A DNA stretch of 64,000 nucleotides from positions 1 through 64,000 of the forward strand of contig JBJZOS010000008.1 in assembly GCA_046269235.1 (NCBI GenBank), given 5' to 3'. This document shows, piece after piece, positions 17,068 to 24,394 of this stretch; positions within the stretch are counted from its first letter, which is position 1, and each line of letters opens with the position of its first letter. Source of the DNA: Soonwooa sp032078105. GTDB lineage: Bacteria; Bacteroidota; Bacteroidia; Flavobacteriales; Weeksellaceae. Below the pieces are notes generated by a model that worked only from the letters and a program-made list of their open reading frames with translations, was not told the origin of the DNA and ran no database searches. The translations under genes were made by a program, and so were the position numbers.

Positions 17068-17893
17068 ATTTAGCATAAAAGTGTCTCAATTTTAAACCTA
17101 AATTCAAAATGAAATACTGAAATGGCTTTTGCTTTTTGTAATACTTTTCAATAAAAATCTGCATCGCACCATAAAATCTTTGAAGATAAACTTCATCTTT
17201 CATCGTACTTTCTCCTTTATAATGCAGAATTGAATATTTTCCGTAATAGTAATTTTGATAACCGTGTTGCGCAATGGTATAACACAAATCGATGTCTTCG
17301 CCGTACATAAAGTAGGCTTCATCAAAACCACCAACTTCCTGATAAACAGCTTTTCTAACAATTAAAAAAGCCCCTGTAAAGACCTCACATTCAGCAACGT
17401 CGAACTCTCCGATGTCATTACGGTAATAAGTTTTCGCATCAGATTTTTTAGAAAATGGTGTAAATAATTTTTCAAAAGAATTGCGCATATCAGGCACAGA
17501 CCGTTTACTCTCGGACAAGAAAACCCCCTGCTTATCGTGCATTCTCACGCCAAGACAACCAAACTTAGGTTTAGAATCTGCAAAATCTAAAAGTTCTCTA
17601 ATATAAAACCCTTCGATTTCTGTATCTGGATTGAGGATTAAAACATATTCTCCTTTCGCACGCTCAACACCGATATTATTAGCGATCGAAAAACCATGAT
17701 TTTTTTGAGAAGCTATGAAATTAACCTTCGGAAATTCTTCAATTAAACTCTTCCAATCTTCATTTGGTGACAAATTATCAACAACAAGAATTTCGAAATT
17801 AACATCAGTAAAATATTTATTAATCGACAAGATGCAATTGCGAAGCAAATCCGCAACATTATAATGAACAATAACAACACTTATTTTTACCAT
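17051..17893 (-). CDS. Glycosyltransferase family 2
   Basis: This GT-A fold glycosyltransferase has about 280 residues. I place the start at ATG 17893 (MVKISVVIVHYN), preceded by a good AGGAGAAGG ribosome site; the frame itself is open 16 codons further upstream into recR. The landmarks are VVIVHYNVADLLRNC, ILVVDNLSPNED, the DxD-type VLILNPDTEIEG and FDEAYFMYGEDIDLC. This ED-type ending is typical of rhamnosyltransferase-like GT2 enzymes for O-antigen or capsule sugars. The sugar is unknown. It follows recR by 13 bases. Confidence 0.9.
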   Translation of the reverse strand: MVKISVVIVHYNVADLLRNCILSINKYFTDVNFEILVVDNLSPNEDWKSLIEEFPKVNFIASQKNHGFSIANNIGVERAKGEYVLILNPDTEIEGFYIRELLDFADSKPKFGCLGVRMHDKQGVFLSESKRSVPDMRNSFEKLFTPFSKKSDAKTYYRNDIGEFDVAECEVFTGAFLIVRKAVYQEVGGFDEAYFMYGEDIDLCYTIAQHGYQNYYYGKYSILHYKGESTMKDEVYLQRFYGAMQIFIEKYYKKQKPFQYFILNLGLKLRHFYAKSKLPR

Positions 17894-17906
17894 CAAATTC
17901 CTTCTC

Positions 17907-18518
17907 CTATAGTTTTTCGTTATAAGGTAGACGATTGACAATCGACCTTCCTAATGATATTTCGTCAGCATATTCTAGCTCATCACCAACGGAAATCCCT
18001 CGCGCAATACTAGAAAACTGAACATTATATTGTTTAAATTTTTTATAAATATAATAAGCCGTAGTGTCGCCTTCCATTGTCGCACTTAGCGCAAAAATTA
18101 ATTCTTTAACTTCGCCAGTTGCTAACTTTTTATCGATGCTGTCGATATGTAATTGCGCAGGACCAACACCTTCCATTGGCGATATTTTACCACCCAACAC
18201 CAAATATTTCCCTTTGAATTTTGACGTATTCTCAATCGCCATAACATCGCGAACATCTTCGACCACACAAAGCACTTCTCCATTTCTTTTGTGATCTGCG
18301 CAGATGTCGCAAATATCATTATCCGAAAAATTGTGACAATCTTTACAATACTTGATATGCGTAACTAAATTCTGAATCGCAGTTCCTAAAGCCACACCTT
18401 GTGACGCCGGCTGCCTAAGAAGATGCAGTGCCAAACGCAATGCCGACTTCTTCCCAATACCAGGAAGTCCAGAAATCTCCTCAACCGCTTTAGCCAAAAC
18501 TTTACTTGGATAATCCAT
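17907..18518 (-). CDS. recR: Recombination mediator protein RecR
   Basis: RecR, with RecF and RecO, loads RecA at gaps. The protein has 203 residues. It has the N-terminal helix-hairpin-helix (ISGLPGIGKKSALRLALHLL), a four-cysteine zinc finger (CKDCHNF...ICDICAD, about residues 57-72) and a TOPRIM domain (LCVVEDVRDVMAIE, ALSATMEGDTTAYYI). It is one base from the folA stop, so folA-recR-GT2 form one unit. recF lies elsewhere in the window, at 57 kb. Confidence 0.96.
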   Translation of the reverse strand: MDYPSKVLAKAVEEISGLPGIGKKSALRLALHLLRQPASQGVALGTAIQNLVTHIKYCKDCHNFSDNDICDICADHKRNGEVLCVVEDVRDVMAIENTSKFKGKYLVLGGKISPMEGVGPAQLHIDSIDKKLATGEVKELIFALSATMEGDTTAYYIYKKFKQYNVQFSSIARGISVGDELEYADEISLGRSIVNRLPYNEKL

Positions 18519-19019
18519 CTACTTTTTAAGACTTTCCTTTCTTTCGTAAGTTACAAAACAATAATCGAAGGCATTTTTTTCGTCTTTGCTATGACATTCT
18601 TTTTTGGTTTCCGCCCAAATTTTAGAATCAATTTTAGGAAAGAAAGTATCGGCTCCCATGTCGCCATCCACAATTGTCACTTCCAACTTATCCACCAAGT
18701 CTATCGTTTGTGAATAGATATTTCCGCCGCCGATTACAAAAACTTCACTATCAATTTTTCTAGCATGCTTTAAAGCTTCTTTCAAACTGGGCACAATCAA
18801 AATACCTTCCTCAAACCAATTCTCCTTTCTACTAACCACAATATTGGTACGGTTAGGAAGTGGACGACCAATACTTTCGTAAGTTTTGCGTCCCATAATA
18901 ATAGGATGACCAGATGTTAGATTTTTAAAATGTTTTAGATCTTCGGGAAGATGCCAGAGAAGTTGATTATCTTTTCCAATGGCATTATTTTTCCCCATTG
19001 CCACAACAATACTTACCAT
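18519..19019 (-). CDS. folA: Dihydrofolate reductase
   Basis: The 166-residue enzyme reduces dihydrofolate with NADPH for thymidylate and purine synthesis. It has the usual IVVAMGKNNAIGKDNQLLWHLPEDLKHFK start (catalytic acid at LPEDLKHF, about residue 26). IMGRKTYESIGRPLPNR is the NADPH-binding segment and VFVIGGGNIY the later glycine loop. Chromosomal FolA length is normal. It leads the folA-recR-GT2 unit. Confidence 0.96.
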   Translation of the reverse strand: MVSIVVAMGKNNAIGKDNQLLWHLPEDLKHFKNLTSGHPIIMGRKTYESIGRPLPNRTNIVVSRKENWFEEGILIVPSLKEALKHARKIDSEVFVIGGGNIYSQTIDLVDKLEVTIVDGDMGADTFFPKIDSKIWAETKKECHSKDEKNAFDYCFVTYERKESLKK

Positions 19020-19136
19020 GTTGAAAAAATTGCTTATTTTACAAAACTACATCTTCTATCGTTTTAAAAAAAATTTATAGAACTTAGATTTTTAATTTTT
19101 GTAAATTTGATGTTTAAAATTTTATAAAAATCATTT

Positions 19137-20159
19137 ATGAAAAAATATTTCATCCTTTCCGCAGTGGCTTTTATGATGTTAGTATCATGTAATAAGGACA
19201 AGGAAATTCTTAATAATCTCAACGACTATAATATCTCTATGGAAAGCAAAGGTTATCACTTCGGTGACAAACTTAACATTCCGCAAGAGGTTCTTAACAA
19301 CAGCGAAAGCATCACTATTAATTTTGGAGACAAAGAAACTAGCAACCTGGTGATCGATCCTAAATTTTTCACACTTGGCGACAATGCGGTAACTTTTAAT
19401 ATCAAAAAGAAAGATGGCCAAGTTTTAACACAAGATGCCACCATCAACGTTTTTGCTAAAAATCCGGAAGCTACAATCACCTACGACATCATCGCAGAAT
19501 ATCCACATAATCCTGAAAACTTTGTACAAGGTTTCCAAATTGATGGCAACACAATCTATGAAAGTGACGGTCAAAATGGAGCTTCACAAATCCTAAAATA
19601 TACTCTTGGATCAACAACTCCAATTGTAGCGACTAAAAATCCAGAAGAGGTTTTTGCTGAAGGCAGCACAATTATTGGTGATAAAGTCTATCAATTAACC
19701 TGGAAAAATAAAAAAGGTTTTATCTATGACAAAGCAAGCCTGAAACTTCTTTCAGAATTTGCTTATCCAGATGAGATTGGTGAAGGTTGGGGCTTAACTT
19801 ATGATGGACAATATTTAATCTTATCAGACGGAACAAAAAGCATTTATTTCTTAGATCCCAAAAATCCATCAAAAATAGTTCGACAAATCGCTGTTGCTGG
19901 CAATACAGAATCTTACGACCTAATTAACGAACTAGAATACTACAAAGGCTATATCTATGCGAATGTTTGGATGAAACCAATTATCTTGAAAATCGATCCA
20001 AAAACTGGTGAAGTGGTTGGCAAAATGGATTTCACCAACATTGCAAAAGAAAACACAACAAGCACAGACAACGTCCTTAACGGCATCGCCTTCAAAGGTG
20101 AAAACATGCTGGTTACTGGTAAAAACTGGCCAAAAATCTATGAAGTGAAATTTAAATAA
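19137..20159 (+). CDS. Glutaminyl-peptide cyclotransferase, lipoprotein
   Basis: The 340-residue protein has a lipobox (MLVSC, Cys18) followed by NKDKE. An N-terminal Ig-like part (about 25-105) precedes a beta-propeller of the plant-type glutaminyl cyclase family. Its marks are YPHNPENFVQGFQIDGNTIYES, GEGWGLTYDGQYLILSDGT, LNELEYYKGYIYANVW and VLNGIAFKGENMLVTGKNWP. The enzyme turns N-terminal glutamine into pyroglutamate. This fits the many exported proteins in the window whose mature N-terminus is predicted to be Gln. Confidence 0.88.
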   Translation: MKKYFILSAVAFMMLVSCNKDKEILNNLNDYNISMESKGYHFGDKLNIPQEVLNNSESITINFGDKETSNLVIDPKFFTLGDNAVTFNIKKKDGQVLTQDATINVFAKNPEATITYDIIAEYPHNPENFVQGFQIDGNTIYESDGQNGASQILKYTLGSTTPIVATKNPEEVFAEGSTIIGDKVYQLTWKNKKGFIYDKASLKLLSEFAYPDEIGEGWGLTYDGQYLILSDGTKSIYFLDPKNPSKIVRQIAVAGNTESYDLINELEYYKGYIYANVWMKPIILKIDPKTGEVVGKMDFTNIAKENTTSTDNVLNGIAFKGENMLVTGKNWPKIYEVKFK

Positions 20160-20181
20160 CTTCTCAAAATAAGAATTCAGA

Positions 20182-20213
20182 AAGTCCAAGTTGATGCTTG
20201 GACTTTTTTATTT
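20182..20213 (+). terminator. Terminator after the glutaminyl cyclase gene
   Basis: A 9-bp perfect stem AAGTCCAAG / CTTGGACTT with loop TTGATG is followed by TTTTATTTA. Confidence 0.88.
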
Positions 20214-20250
20214 ATTTTTGAATCAGAAATCGTTAATCTTATTTAATTAA

Positions 20251-21018
20251 ATGAAAACCTTATTGTTTTTGCTTTGTTTGATGCCTTTTTGGTTCTTTTG
20301 TCAAACCGAAATAAAATCTGACAGCCTTAATCTAAAAGACAATCAAGGGATCTATTTTGACGACTACGATAACATCTATCTGTACAATGCAAAAAACTTT
20401 AGTTTTACTAAATATGATACGTTAGGTCTTAAAACTGCACAACAAATGCTACCAAGACCCTTCCGAGCCCAAGCGATCAACAATCCGCTTAACATTGTTT
20501 TCTTCTCTGAGAATACACAAGAGATTAAGCTAACAGACGCTAATCTTAATGACATCCAAAACATACGATTTTCGGAGAATTTTAATTTTATAAAAAACGT
20601 TTATGTTGAAGACCAACAAAGCCTTTGGCTATTAGAAGATAGCTCGAAAAAGTTAATCCAATACAACTATAGAAACAGTAAGATTGTCAACAGTTTCCCT
20701 TTTCATCAAAGCATGGAGGACGTCCTCGACATGTTGGTTTACCAAAACAAATTGTATTTATTAAAAAAAAATTCTTTTTTAGTTTTGAATTTAAAAGGCG
20801 ACATTCTTGATAAAATTGACCTTAACCAACCAACAAAACTAAAGCGTGAAAACGAGACAATTTTAGTATTTACAAAAGCCGAACTTATCCAATATTCCAC
20901 TGATAAAAAAGTAAAAAAAATAAGTTATAAACAAGACTCAGAAATTGTGGATAAAAATAAGTCCGGATTTTTGGTTCGCAGCAAAAACAAGCTATATCTT
21001 TACACACCCGAGTTGTAA
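20251..21018 (+). CDS. Exported protein of unknown function, beta-propeller-like
   Basis: The 255-residue protein has a hydrophobic signal peptide (MKTLLFLLCLMPFWFFC then Gln). I recognise no named family. The mature part has repeating strand patterns such as IYFDDYDNIYLYN, SLWLLEDSSKKLIQYN and KLYLLKKNSFLVLNLKGDIL, like NHL or WD-type propeller blades, but it is too short for a full seven-blade ring. It lies between a terminator and the deoxynucleoside kinase gene (45-base gap). Confidence 0.7.
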   Translation: MKTLLFLLCLMPFWFFCQTEIKSDSLNLKDNQGIYFDDYDNIYLYNAKNFSFTKYDTLGLKTAQQMLPRPFRAQAINNPLNIVFFSENTQEIKLTDANLNDIQNIRFSENFNFIKNVYVEDQQSLWLLEDSSKKLIQYNYRNSKIVNSFPFHQSMEDVLDMLVYQNKLYLLKKNSFLVLNLKGDILDKIDLNQPTKLKRENETILVFTKAELIQYSTDKKVKKISYKQDSEIVDKNKSGFLVRSKNKLYLYTPEL

Positions 21019-21063
21019 ATCACTCAAGCTTAATAATCAATAACTTAGAACAAAATAACGATC

Positions 21064-21678
21064 ATGCATATTGCTGTAACTGGAAATATTGGCGCAGGAA
21101 AAACGACTTTAACAAGAATGCTTTCTAAACATTATGAGTGGGAAGCACAGTTCGAAGACGTTGATCACAACCCTTATTTGGACGACTTTTATGGTGACAT
21201 GTCAAAATGGTCTTTTGCATTGCAAATCTACTTTTTGGGAAGTAGATTCCGTCAAGTTAAAGAGATTCGCGACAGCGGAAAAAATGTTATCCAAGATCGT
21301 ACAATCTACGAAGATGCTCACATTTTTGCAGAAAACTTAGCAGAGATGAATCTACTTTCGGAGCGCGACTACAATAACTATTTATCAGTTTTTAACTTGA
21401 TGAAAGACTTTGTTTCGGCACCAGATTTGCTAATTTATTTAAAAGCCGAAATACCAACCTTGGTACGTCAAATTGCAAAAAGAGGACGCGACTATGAAAC
21501 GAGTATTAGTATCGATTATTTATCAAAACTTAATAACAAATACGAGAGTTGGATTTCCAATTACAAAGAAGGAAAGCTCCTGGTTATCGAAGTTGACAAC
21601 TTAGACTTTGTTGAAAAACCTGAAGATTTTGGTTACATCCTGGAAAGAATTGACGGAGAATTGAACGGTTTGTTCTAA
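21064..21678 (+). CDS. Deoxynucleoside kinase
   Basis: This 204-residue kinase of the deoxyguanosine/deoxyadenosine kinase group phosphorylates salvaged deoxynucleosides. The P-loop GNIGAGKTT is at residues 7-15, the substrate-binding FEDVDHNPYLDDFY at about 30-43, and the DRT motif in IQDRTIYEDAHIF near residue 80. A lid region RQIAKRGRDYE follows. The exact nucleoside preference cannot be read from the sequence. Confidence 0.92.
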   Translation: MHIAVTGNIGAGKTTLTRMLSKHYEWEAQFEDVDHNPYLDDFYGDMSKWSFALQIYFLGSRFRQVKEIRDSGKNVIQDRTIYEDAHIFAENLAEMNLLSERDYNNYLSVFNLMKDFVSAPDLLIYLKAEIPTLVRQIAKRGRDYETSISIDYLSKLNNKYESWISNYKEGKLLVIEVDNLDFVEKPEDFGYILERIDGELNGLF

Positions 21679-21767
21679 ACAAAATTTCGGCAAGTGAAAG
21701 GATATGGCTAACTGCCAACAATGAAGATTGACACTTTATTAATAAAAAAATCCTAAAAAACCTTATC

Positions 21768-22121
21768 ATGTTAGAGGTTATATACAACAGCAATTGCCCT
21801 AAATCCCGAGCTATTCTAGAATATCTGGACGAACACGGTATCAAGTTCCAATTAATTGATCTAAACACGCATCAATTATCTGTTTTAGAACTTAAAAATT
21901 TGGTTAAAAAACTAAATATTAAGCCGCAATATTTCTTAGACAGAATTAACAAATGGAAAGAAAAAACTGGAGCTAAAATCAAAGCTTTGACCGACGATAA
22001 CATCTATGACATCTTATACACAAAGCCAGACTTAATAGAAAGTCCAATCTTGATAAAAGGAGAGGTAGCCATGCTCGGAACACCGACTGACAACATCAAA
22101 TACTTTGTTGAAAACCTATAA
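21768..22121 (+). CDS. ArsC/Spx-family thioredoxin-fold protein
   Basis: The 117-residue protein has the ArsC-type N-terminus LEVIYNSNCPKSRAILEYLDEHGI; Cys10 is single, without a CXXC partner. SPILIKGEVAMLGTPTDNIKYFV near the C-terminus matches the ArsC/Spx cis-proline area. It could be a glutaredoxin-dependent arsenate reductase or a stress-type YffB/Spx relative. No arsenic genes are next to it, so the arsenate role is unproven. It lies 89 bases after the kinase gene. Confidence 0.78.
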   Translation: MLEVIYNSNCPKSRAILEYLDEHGIKFQLIDLNTHQLSVLELKNLVKKLNIKPQYFLDRINKWKEKTGAKIKALTDDNIYDILYTKPDLIESPILIKGEVAMLGTPTDNIKYFVENL

Positions 22122-22186
22122 CAAAAGGACTTCGCTAAAAACTTCAAAAAAATTAACATAGAATATTCTATTTATTTTCAAAAAGA

Positions 22187-22218
22187 TTTGTCAATGCGAA
22201 AAAATATTCGTTATTTTG
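22187..22218 (+). promoter_or_regulatory. Candidate promoter of the rpmB-rpmG unit
   Basis: TTTG at 22187-22190 and TTATTTTG at 22211-22218 are 20 bases apart, close to the Bacteroidota consensus TTTG-N19-TANNTTTG. The start codon of rpmB is 38 bases further on. Confidence 0.45.
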
Positions 22219-22256
22219 CAACCTCAAATATCATATAGTAAAAAGAACATCGAGAT

Positions 22257-22493
22257 ATGTCAAGAATTTGCCAAATAACAGGTAAGCGTGCAATGGTAGG
22301 AAACAACGTTTCTCACGCAAATAACAAAACGAAAAGACGTTTTGAAATTAACTTATTAGAGAAGAAATTTTATCTTCCTGAACATGATAAGCATGTAACT
22401 TTAAGAGTTTCTGCTCACGGATTAAGAGTAATCAACAAGATTGGAATCGAAGAAGCTATTGAAAGAGCTGTAAGAAACGGATTTATTAAATAA
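22257..22493 (+). CDS. rpmB: 50S ribosomal protein L28
   Basis: The 78-residue protein begins MSRICQITGKRAMVGNNVSHANNKTKRRFEINL, the standard L28 start, and ends with RVSAHGLRVINKIGIEEAIERAVRN. It leads a three-gene unit of tiny translation genes; rpmG starts 10 bases after its stop. Confidence 0.98.
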   Translation: MSRICQITGKRAMVGNNVSHANNKTKRRFEINLLEKKFYLPEHDKHVTLRVSAHGLRVINKIGIEEAIERAVRNGFIK

Positions 22494-22502
22494 TTTTAAG
22501 CA

Positions 22503-22685
22503 ATGGCAAAAAAAGGTAACAGAGTTCAAGTAATTCTAGAGTGCACAGAGCACAAAGAAACAGGTATGGCTGGTATGTCAAGATACATCACTACCAAAAA
22601 CAAAAAGAACACTACTGAAAGATTGGAGCTTAAAAAATTTAACCCAGTTCTTAAGAAGTATACTCTACACAAAGAAATCAAGTAA
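22503..22685 (+). CDS. rpmG: 50S ribosomal protein L33
   Basis: The 60-residue protein MAKKGNRVQVILECTEHKETG...SRYITTKNKKNTTERLELKKFNPVLKKYTLHKEIK is a standard L33. The zinc-binding cysteine pairs of the C+ form are missing (only one Cys, in LECTEHK), so this is the zinc-free form. It sits between rpmB and the DUF4295 gene. Confidence 0.97.
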   Translation: MAKKGNRVQVILECTEHKETGMAGMSRYITTKNKKNTTERLELKKFNPVLKKYTLHKEIK

Positions 22686-22710
22686 TCTAATCCATTAAAG
22701 ATATTTAAAA

Positions 22711-22863
22711 ATGGCAAAGAAAGTTGTAGCAACCCTTAAAGATGGTTCATCTAAAAAGATGACTAAAGTTGTGAAAATGGTAAAATCTCCAAAATCAGGA
22801 GCTTACGTTTTCGAAGAAAAAGTAATGAATGCAGACGACGTAGATTCTTATTTGAAAAAATAA
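22711..22863 (+). CDS. DUF4295 family small protein
   Basis: This 50-residue basic protein starts at ATG 22711: MAKKVVATLKDGSSKKMTK, then VVKMVKSPKSGAYVFEEKVM and NADDVDSYLKK. DUF4295 proteins occur directly after L28 and L33 in Bacteroidota and are likely ribosome-associated. The function is unknown. It is 25 bases after rpmG and is followed by a terminator. Confidence 0.9.
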   Translation: MAKKVVATLKDGSSKKMTKVVKMVKSPKSGAYVFEEKVMNADDVDSYLKK

Positions 22864-22892
22864 TTCTACAAGATTTGTAATTGTATAAATTA

Positions 22893-22919
22893 ACTACTCA
22901 ATTTTTGGGTAGTTTTTTT
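22893..22919 (+). terminator. Terminator of the rpmB-rpmG-DUF4295 unit
   Basis: A 7-bp stem ACTACTC / GGGTAGT (one G-T pair, loop AATTTTT) is followed by seven T. Confidence 0.82.
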
Positions 22920-23012
22920 ATTATCTTTGAGGAAAGATTTTCTGAAACAAATATCAAACATTTGGTTTCCAAAGGATCTACAATCAAAAATTAAAATTCG
23001 AAATTCTCTGAA

Positions 23013-23966
23013 ATGAGTTGGTTCAAAAAAATATTTAAAAAAGAAGAAAAAGAAAGTCTTGACAAAGGACTTGAAAAATCTAGAGAAGGTTTCTTTGATA
23101 AAATTTCTCGAGCAGTAGTTGGTAAAAGCACTGTAGATGACGAGGTTCTGGATGATCTAGAAGAAGTGCTAATCGCTTCCGATGTTGGTGCAGAAACAAC
23201 CATTAAAGTCATCAAAAGAATTGAAGAACGTGTTGCAAGAGACAAATACGTTAACGTATCTGAACTTGACAATATACTAAGAGAAGAAATTTCGGGTTTG
23301 TTGCTAGACAATCCTCACGCCTCGACCGAGAATATTGACATGAGCAAAAAACCTTATGTCATCATGGTCGTAGGTGTTAACGGCGTCGGAAAAACGACGA
23401 CTATCGGAAAACTGGCACATCAATTTAAATCCCAAGGTCTTAATGTCGTTCTTGGTGCTGCTGATACTTTCCGTGCTGCTGCGGTGGACCAATTGGTTAT
23501 CTGGAGCGAGCGTGTTGGTGTACCAATTGTAAAACAAGCCATGGGGTCAGATCCTGCTTCGGTTGCATTTGACACGGTACAATCGGCGGTTGCGCAAAAT
23601 GCAGATGTTGTAATTATTGATACCGCTGGTCGACTTCATAATAAAGTTAATTTGATGAACGAGCTTTCTAAAATTAAACGTGTTATGCAAAAAGTTATTC
23701 CTGATGCACCACACGAGGTTTTACTAGTTCTTGATGGCTCTACAGGACAGAACGCTTTTGAGCAAGCAAAACAATTTACAGCAGCAACAGAAGTTAATGC
23801 TTTAGCGGTTACCAAATTGGACGGAACAGCAAAAGGCGGCGTGGTTATCGGTATTTCGGATCAATTTCAAATTCCTGTAAAATATATTGGAGTGGGAGAA
23901 AAGATGGAAGATCTACAACTATTCAATGGTATGGAATTTGTTGACTCATTTTTTAAGAAGAAATAA
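23013..23966 (+). CDS. ftsY: Signal recognition particle receptor FtsY
   Basis: The 317-residue SRP GTPase docks ribosome-SRP complexes at the inner membrane. A short charged N-terminus (MSWFKKIFKKEEKE) replaces the long acidic domain of E. coli FtsY. The N domain spans about 20-90. In the G domain, GVNGVGKTTTIGKLA is near residue 116, followed by LGAADTFRAAAVDQL, DTAGRLHNKVNLMNEL and TKLDGTAKGGVVIGI. It comes after the ribosomal protein terminator with its own start region. Confidence 0.97.
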   Translation: MSWFKKIFKKEEKESLDKGLEKSREGFFDKISRAVVGKSTVDDEVLDDLEEVLIASDVGAETTIKVIKRIEERVARDKYVNVSELDNILREEISGLLLDNPHASTENIDMSKKPYVIMVVGVNGVGKTTTIGKLAHQFKSQGLNVVLGAADTFRAAAVDQLVIWSERVGVPIVKQAMGSDPASVAFDTVQSAVAQNADVVIIDTAGRLHNKVNLMNELSKIKRVMQKVIPDAPHEVLLVLDGSTGQNAFEQAKQFTAATEVNALAVTKLDGTAKGGVVIGISDQFQIPVKYIGVGEKMEDLQLFNGMEFVDSFFKKK

Positions 23967-24021
23967 TATTTTTTCCAATAAACACAAAATCACACAAAAT
24001 ATTAACTTAAAAAATTAAATT

Positions 24022-24279
24022 ATGAGTTGGCTAGGATGGATAATTTTTGGATTAATTGCGGGAGCAATTGCAAAAATGTTAAGACCAGGTAATGATCCTG
24101 CAGGATGGTTAATCACCATTATTATTGGTATACTAGGGAGTATGTTAGGGGGCTTTATAGCTGACCTTATTGGCTTCGCGAAACCCGATGATTTTTGGAG
24201 CTTTTCGAATTGGGTCTTCTCAATAGCAGGAGCTATTTTATTACTCTTCATCTATAGTAAACTGACTACTAAAAGATAA
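24022..24279 (+). CDS. GlsB/YeaQ/YmgE-type stress membrane protein
   Basis: The 85-residue protein has three membrane helices: GWIIFGLIAGAIAKML, GWLITIIIGILGSMLGGFIADLIGF and WVFSIAGAILLLFIYSKL. The PGNDPAGW segment between helices 1 and 2 is characteristic. The family is often called transglycosylase-associated, but no enzyme activity is shown for it. It is a single-gene unit, ended by a strong hairpin. Confidence 0.9.
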   Translation: MSWLGWIIFGLIAGAIAKMLRPGNDPAGWLITIIIGILGSMLGGFIADLIGFAKPDDFWSFSNWVFSIAGAILLLFIYSKLTTKR

Positions 24280-24300
24280 GCTTTAATATACTTAAAAGAT

Positions 24301-24332
24301 AAAAACGTTTAGAATTTCTAAACGTTTTTTTG
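24301..24332 (+). terminator. Strong terminator after the GlsB-type gene
   Basis: A perfect 11-bp stem AAACGTTTAGA / TCTAAACGTTT with loop ATT is followed by further T bases. Confidence 0.88.
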
Positions 24333-24394
24333 TATTTTATTGTAAATTACATAATATTTATTATTTTAGCATCATCAATCCTAAAATAATTTTT

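Noticed and set aside
21768..22121. Arsenic resistance locus
   Set aside because: The ArsC/Spx fold is clear but no arsB, acr3 or arsR lies near, so no arsenic operon is claimed.
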